In this document: in pieces, positions 57,915-64,000 of the stretch
Layout of the letters: each line of letters opens with the position of its first letter
Position numbering within the stretch: the stretch's first letter is position 1
DNA from: Deinococcus sp. YIM 77859
GTDB lineage: Bacteria; Deinococcota; Deinococci; Deinococcales; Deinococcaceae
Length of the DNA: 64,000 nt
Assembly: GCF_000745175.1 (NCBI RefSeq)
Contig: NZ_JQNI01000002.1
Coordinates: forward strand, 62,001 to 126,000
Direction of reading: 5' to 3'
Translations under genes and position numbers: made by a program
The notes under the pieces: generated by a model
What the model saw: the letters and a program-made list of their open reading frames with translations, nothing else
Told to the model about the DNA's origin: nothing
Database searches by the model: none

Positions 57915-58164
57915 CCCCCCCTTGCCCTATCCCTCCGTGCTGCTGTCGCCCCTCTGCCCCGACGTGGTCGTTTCGCCCATGCTGGTGCGTGACCTGCTGC
58001 TGTACCTGCGCGCCACGGCACACGCCTACACGCTGGCGGCTGAGCTGCCGATGGCCGATCACCTGACCTCGCTCGCGGAGGAGCTGGAGAAGGCCGTGCG
58101 GGTGCCCACGCCTGCCCAGATGAGCGAGGCCGAACGGTATCTCGACCTGGAGCAGCGCCGATGA
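57904..58164 (+). CDS. Small phage protein of unknown function (86 residues)
   Basis: Helical, with [43 protein letters not shown]. No family is recognised. It overlaps the end of the Cro-like gene and, by four bases, the next start. Part of the early gene train. Confidence 0.65.
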   Translation: MSTNPPLPYPSVLLSPLCPDVVVSPMLVRDLLLYLRATAHAYTLAAELPMADHLTSLAEELEKAVRVPTPAQMSEAERYLDLEQRR

Positions 58165-58268
58165 CCGGCCTGGTGCTGGGCCTGCTGGCGCTTGCGGTGG
58201 CCACCGTGCGCGCGGGGGTGCGCCTGCGGGCCGCTCATCTGGACTGTGCTGGAGAGGTGGGGGCATGA
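58161..58268 (+). CDS. 35-residue putative membrane peptide
   Basis: Starts [19 protein letters not shown], one hydrophobic span, then a short polar tail. The ATG overlaps the previous stop (ATGA) and its stop overlaps the next start, which supports translation. Function is unknown. Confidence 0.5.
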   Translation: MTGLVLGLLALAVATVRAGVRLRAAHLDCAGEVGA

Positions 58269-58446
58269 GCGGCGCGGCGACGGTCACGCCGGGGGTCAAC
58301 CTGCCTGAACTGCGTGTGCGGGTCCTGGTGCAGCGCCTCCGCCTGGCAGCGTCTGCGCTCGAGTCGGTGGGCCATTCACATCTGCCCGCCCTGCTGCGCG
58401 AGGACGCGGCAGCCCTGGACCAGGCGCTGACCGAGCAGGTGGCCTC

Positions 58447-58450
<4 letters not shown>
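58265..58450 (+). CDS. Small phage protein of unknown function (61 residues)
   Basis: Helical, with [43 protein letters not shown]. It begins and ends with four-base overlaps. Its arrangement is similar to the 86-residue protein two genes upstream, both predicted to be helical. No family is recognised. Confidence 0.55.
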
Positions 58451-58999
<549 letters not shown>

Positions 59000-59033
59000 G
59001 TCTGGGCCGTCCACAACGTTCCTTTTGCCCCTT

Positions 59034-59071
<38 letters not shown>

Positions 59072-59072
59072 A

Positions 59073-59092
59073 GGGATGCCACTTCTTTGCCG
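59073..59092 (+). repeat. Arm 1 of a 20-base inverted repeat
   Basis: GGGATGCCACTTCTTT plus four more bases matches the reverse complement of 63677-63696 at 19 of 20 positions. This arm sits at the expected transcription start of a possible promoter (TTGGCA at 59046-59051, 17-base spacer, GATAGG). Confidence 0.55.
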
Positions 59093-59119
59093 TGCTGGCC
59101 GTCAAAAAAGGACTCCCCC

Positions 59120-60635
<1,516 letters not shown>

Positions 60636-60639
<4 letters not shown>

Positions 60640-60853
60640 ACGTGGGTACGTGGACAGCAGAACGGGGCGAAGCGCTGGCGGCCACCGCGCGCAGCTGGAG
60701 GCCCGCGGCCGCGCGGCTCTTGTCGAGAGGTTGCAGCACTCGACTTTTCGCGTCCTCACCGCTGTTCTCCCACGTGTTGCCGCTTGAAGGGGCTGCCACA
60801 TCTTTTCGCGCCCACAACCACCCAACTTCGCTCTTTGCAGAAAAGGAGAGTGC

Positions 60854-60857
<4 letters not shown>
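60636..60857 (+). CDS. Possible small protein (73 residues)
   Basis: GTG start overlapping the previous stop by four bases (GTGA), and its stop overlaps the next start. The product ([29 protein letters not shown]...) has no recognised feature. The overlaps at both ends are the main support; the composition in the second half is less coding-like, so this could instead be an intergenic segment. Confidence 0.4.
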
Positions 60858-61716
<859 letters not shown>

Positions 61717-61720
<4 letters not shown>

Positions 61721-61788
61721 TTCCCTACCTTGTCGCCCTTCCTGGCCTTTTGTTGACCCCGTTTTTTCTCGTGGAGGTCGTGCTTTGA
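61717..61788 (+). CDS. Possible 23-residue hydrophobic peptide
   Basis: GTG start overlapping the previous stop; the product is almost entirely hydrophobic ([20 protein letters not shown]), one membrane span. Its stop overlaps the start of the RadC-like gene. It may be only a translational coupling frame. Confidence 0.3.
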
Positions 61789-62087
61789 GTGGCATCCCCG
61801 TCGGGTCCCCCTATCGCCGGGCCACCAAGAACCCCGGCGCGGCGCGCTTCAACCAGGTGTATTCCAAGCGCCGCCCGCGCCCCATCGCCGAGCTGAGTGA
61901 CCGGGAGCTGCTCGTGATTCTGCTGGGTAGCCCCCAAGCGGCCGACACGGTGCTTGAGCACATCGGCAGCCTGGGCGAGTACTCCCGGATCGGGGAAGGC
62001 GCGAGCCTGCTGCACCGGCCCGGCATCGGGAAGGGCGTGGCCCTGAAGCTCGACGCGCTGTTCGAGTACGCCTGCCGGGTAGGGTGA
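61785..62087 (+). CDS. RadC N-terminal (UPF0758 HhH) domain protein without the JAB domain
   Basis: About 100 residues. [65 protein letters not shown] matches the helix-hairpin-helix N domain of RadC/UPF0758 proteins, which often occur in mobile elements. The metalloprotease-like JAB domain that normally follows is absent; the next gene is unrelated. TTG at 61785 or GTG at 61787 may be the start. It may bind structured DNA. Confidence 0.65.
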   Translation: MSGIPVGSPYRRATKNPGAARFNQVYSKRRPRPIAELSDRELLVILLGSPQAADTVLEHIGSLGEYSRIGEGASLLHRPGIGKGVALKLDALFEYACRVG

Positions 62088-62091
62088 GCGG

Positions 62092-62363
62092 GTGGAAATC
62101 GAGATCGTTGACCACGCCCTGACGCACGGCGTCACCGTGAGTCAGATTCTCAACGCCCTGCGCGATCCACGAAAGATCAGGCTCCCCGCCTCGGGGCGGC
62201 CGCGCGGCAAGGGGGCTGCCTACCCGCAGGACAACCGGGTGCGGTATCTCGCCCAGGACAAGCCCAATGGCCCGCTGCTGCACATTGTGGCTGTGCCGCT
62301 CCCGGGTAAACTGCGAATCATCCACTGCCGCCCCATGACTGAGGCCGAGAAGCGGAGCTACCG

Positions 62364-62367
<4 letters not shown>
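62092..62367 (+). CDS. BrnT-like toxin of a type II toxin-antitoxin pair
   Basis: A 91-residue protein with the layout of BrnT ribonuclease toxins: [27 protein letters not shown], a variable middle, [30 protein letters not shown]. The RIIxxRxMTxxEKRxY ending is the BrnT signature. Its stop overlaps the next gene by four bases, toxin first, as in brnTA. Catalytic activity is not certain because the central part differs from the best-known members. Confidence 0.6.
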
Positions 62368-62579
<212 letters not shown>

Positions 62580-62581
62580 AC

Positions 62582-62824
62582 ATGCAGGGTCCCGGCATCC
62601 GCATCGACGAGGAGGCCAACGCCGCGTACATCCGCCTCGCCTCCGGCAAGGTCCACGAGACCCGCACCGTCGGGGCGTTCCACGTGGACTACGCCCGCGG
62701 CGGGAAGGTGCTGGGCATCGAAATCCTGGGGTTGCGCCAGTACCTGGAGAAGCACGGGTCGATCAGGATTCCGCCCCGGCTGCTCCAGCAGGTCAACGCA
62801 CCTTCCCCACGCAGGTGGGGATGA
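62582..62824 (+). CDS. DUF2283 family protein
   Basis: 80 residues. IRIDEEANAAYIRLASGKVHETRTV and VDYARGGKVLGIEILGLRQYL match DUF2283, small proteins often found beside toxin-antitoxin or DUF4258 genes. Function is unknown. It starts 2 bases after the antitoxin gene, so the three probably form one unit. Confidence 0.75.
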   Translation: MQGPGIRIDEEANAAYIRLASGKVHETRTVGAFHVDYARGGKVLGIEILGLRQYLEKHGSIRIPPRLLQQVNAPSPRRWG

Positions 62825-62862
62825 ACCGTTCGCCTAATACGCATACTGCGAACTTTCCCCCC

Positions 62863-62868
62863 TAGAAT
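62863..62868 (+). promoter_or_regulatory. -10 box of leaderless tyrosine-recombinase promoter
   Basis: TAGAAT lies 6 bases before the GTG at 62875 and there is no ribosome site. Confidence 0.5.
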
Positions 62869-62874
62869 GCCGGG

Positions 62875-63633
<759 letters not shown>

Positions 63634-63676
63634 CCGTTTTCAACCATTAAGATGGCTTAATTTTCTGCGTGTGAGC

Positions 63677-63710
63677 CGGTAAAGAAGTGGCATCCCACTG
63701 CGGATGCCAC
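63677..63710. repeat. Arm 2 of the inverted repeat, overlapping a local hairpin
   Basis: 63677-63696 is the reverse complement of 59073-59092 at 19 of 20 positions. Its inner part GTGGCATCC (63687-63695) also pairs with GGATGCCAC (63702-63710), a 9-bp hairpin after the recombinase stop without a T-tract, which may act as a terminator. Confidence 0.5.
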
Positions 63711-63761
63711 ATCAAGTTCCCCTGTCGATTCTGTGTTTTCGGTCTGATACGCCTTCATCAG

Positions 63762-64000
63762 ATGATCACGGATACGCCAGTCGGCACCGCTCCGAGCGGC
63801 ACCATGCAGATGACCGCAGTGGCGGCACCTGCCGCTGCAACCGTGAAGCCCTCGGGGATCTACACCGTCCCCCTGGGCAGCACTGACACGCTGCGGAAGG
63901 GCCTCAACAAGCTGCAATTCAAGGTTACGTCGCCGATCATGCAGAAGGCGGCGGCATTCGTCTTTAGCAGCAGCACCTTCTGGGACCGCTTTGCGCGGCC
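63762..64000 (+). CDS. Unknown protein, 3' end outside window
   Basis: The frame from ATG 63762 is open to the window end (about 79 residues). It starts MITDTPVGTAPSGTMQMTAVAAPAA and continues IYTVPLGSTDTLRKGLNKLQF. An Ala/Thr/Pro-rich N terminus leads into a helical stretch. No family is recognised. Within a prophage it could be a structural or early gene. The start is not backed by a strong ribosome site. Confidence 0.5.
   Translation, partial: MITDTPVGTAPSGTMQMTAVAAPAAATVKPSGIYTVPLGSTDTLRKGLNKLQFKVTSPIMQKAAAFVFSSSTFWDRFAR

Noticed and set aside
63657..63917. 86-codon minus-strand frame at the right end
   Set aside because: Overlaps the + strand frame and a hairpin, with no ribosome site or family resemblance.

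Overview
The window is high-GC bacterial chromosome that reads as a Deinococcus (Deinococcota). The protein types and the gene set point there. So does a recurring promoter style: a TANNNT -10 box lies 6 to 7 bases before the start codon with no Shine-Dalgarno, which is the leaderless-mRNA arrangement known to dominate in Deinococcus. The species cannot be fixed from the sequence alone.

Left part (1-22.5 kb), core chromosome. After the 3' end of a phosphoribosyltransferase gene comes the high-affinity phosphate system pstS-pstC-pstA-pstB, with 11-bp-period CCTGAC repeats (Pho-box-like) before pstS and pstC. A TnpB-type IS200/IS605 element sits between pstB and the rest of the cluster (a HAD hydrolase and phoU). 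Next are a diguanylate cyclase, oligoendopeptidase pepF, a pair of small genes (one a 49-residue secreted peptide), sppA, an unusual amidotransferase-like/truncated-globin fusion, a cytochrome c, a TroA/BtuF-like binding protein, a TetR regulator, a GNAT enzyme, ybaB-recR, an NrtR-like Nudix regulator, infC (probably starting at AUA), a glutaredoxin, thrS and a DUF421 protein.

Middle part (22.7-40 kb), accessory defence region. It starts just after tRNA-Cys and tRNA-Val. It holds a complete type I restriction-modification system (hsdR-hsdM-hsdS, + strand), a small probably frameshifted gene, and a convergent five-gene operon on the minus strand. That operon begins with a 1738-residue protein joining a DnaQ-like exonuclease, a DinG/XPD-type Fe-S helicase and a RecQ helicase. 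It continues with two coiled-coil proteins, a 635-residue protein of unknown type with beta-sandwich-like repeats, and an ASCH-domain protein. This operon is the best candidate here for an undescribed (probably anti-phage or DNA-processing) system.

Right-centre (40-54.8 kb), core again: a GGDEF/GAF/HD-GYP protein, a maltose-type ABC importer (malE-malF-malG), an MFS exporter with a TetR-type palindrome over its promoter, rsmB, a PAP2 phosphatase, an orphan nucleoside/sugar ABC ATPase, two lipoproteins and miaB.

Right end (54.8-64 kb), a prophage or integrative element abutting miaB. It carries a large serine recombinase, a lipoprotein, a LexA-like (S24) repressor facing a Cro-like regulator across an operator region, a train of overlapping small genes, a probable replication-initiator gene with an AT-rich repeat patch inside it, a RadC N-domain-only protein, a BrnT/BrnA-like toxin-antitoxin pair, a DUF2283 protein and a second (tyrosine) recombinase. 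The element runs off the window. No rRNA or CRISPR array is present.
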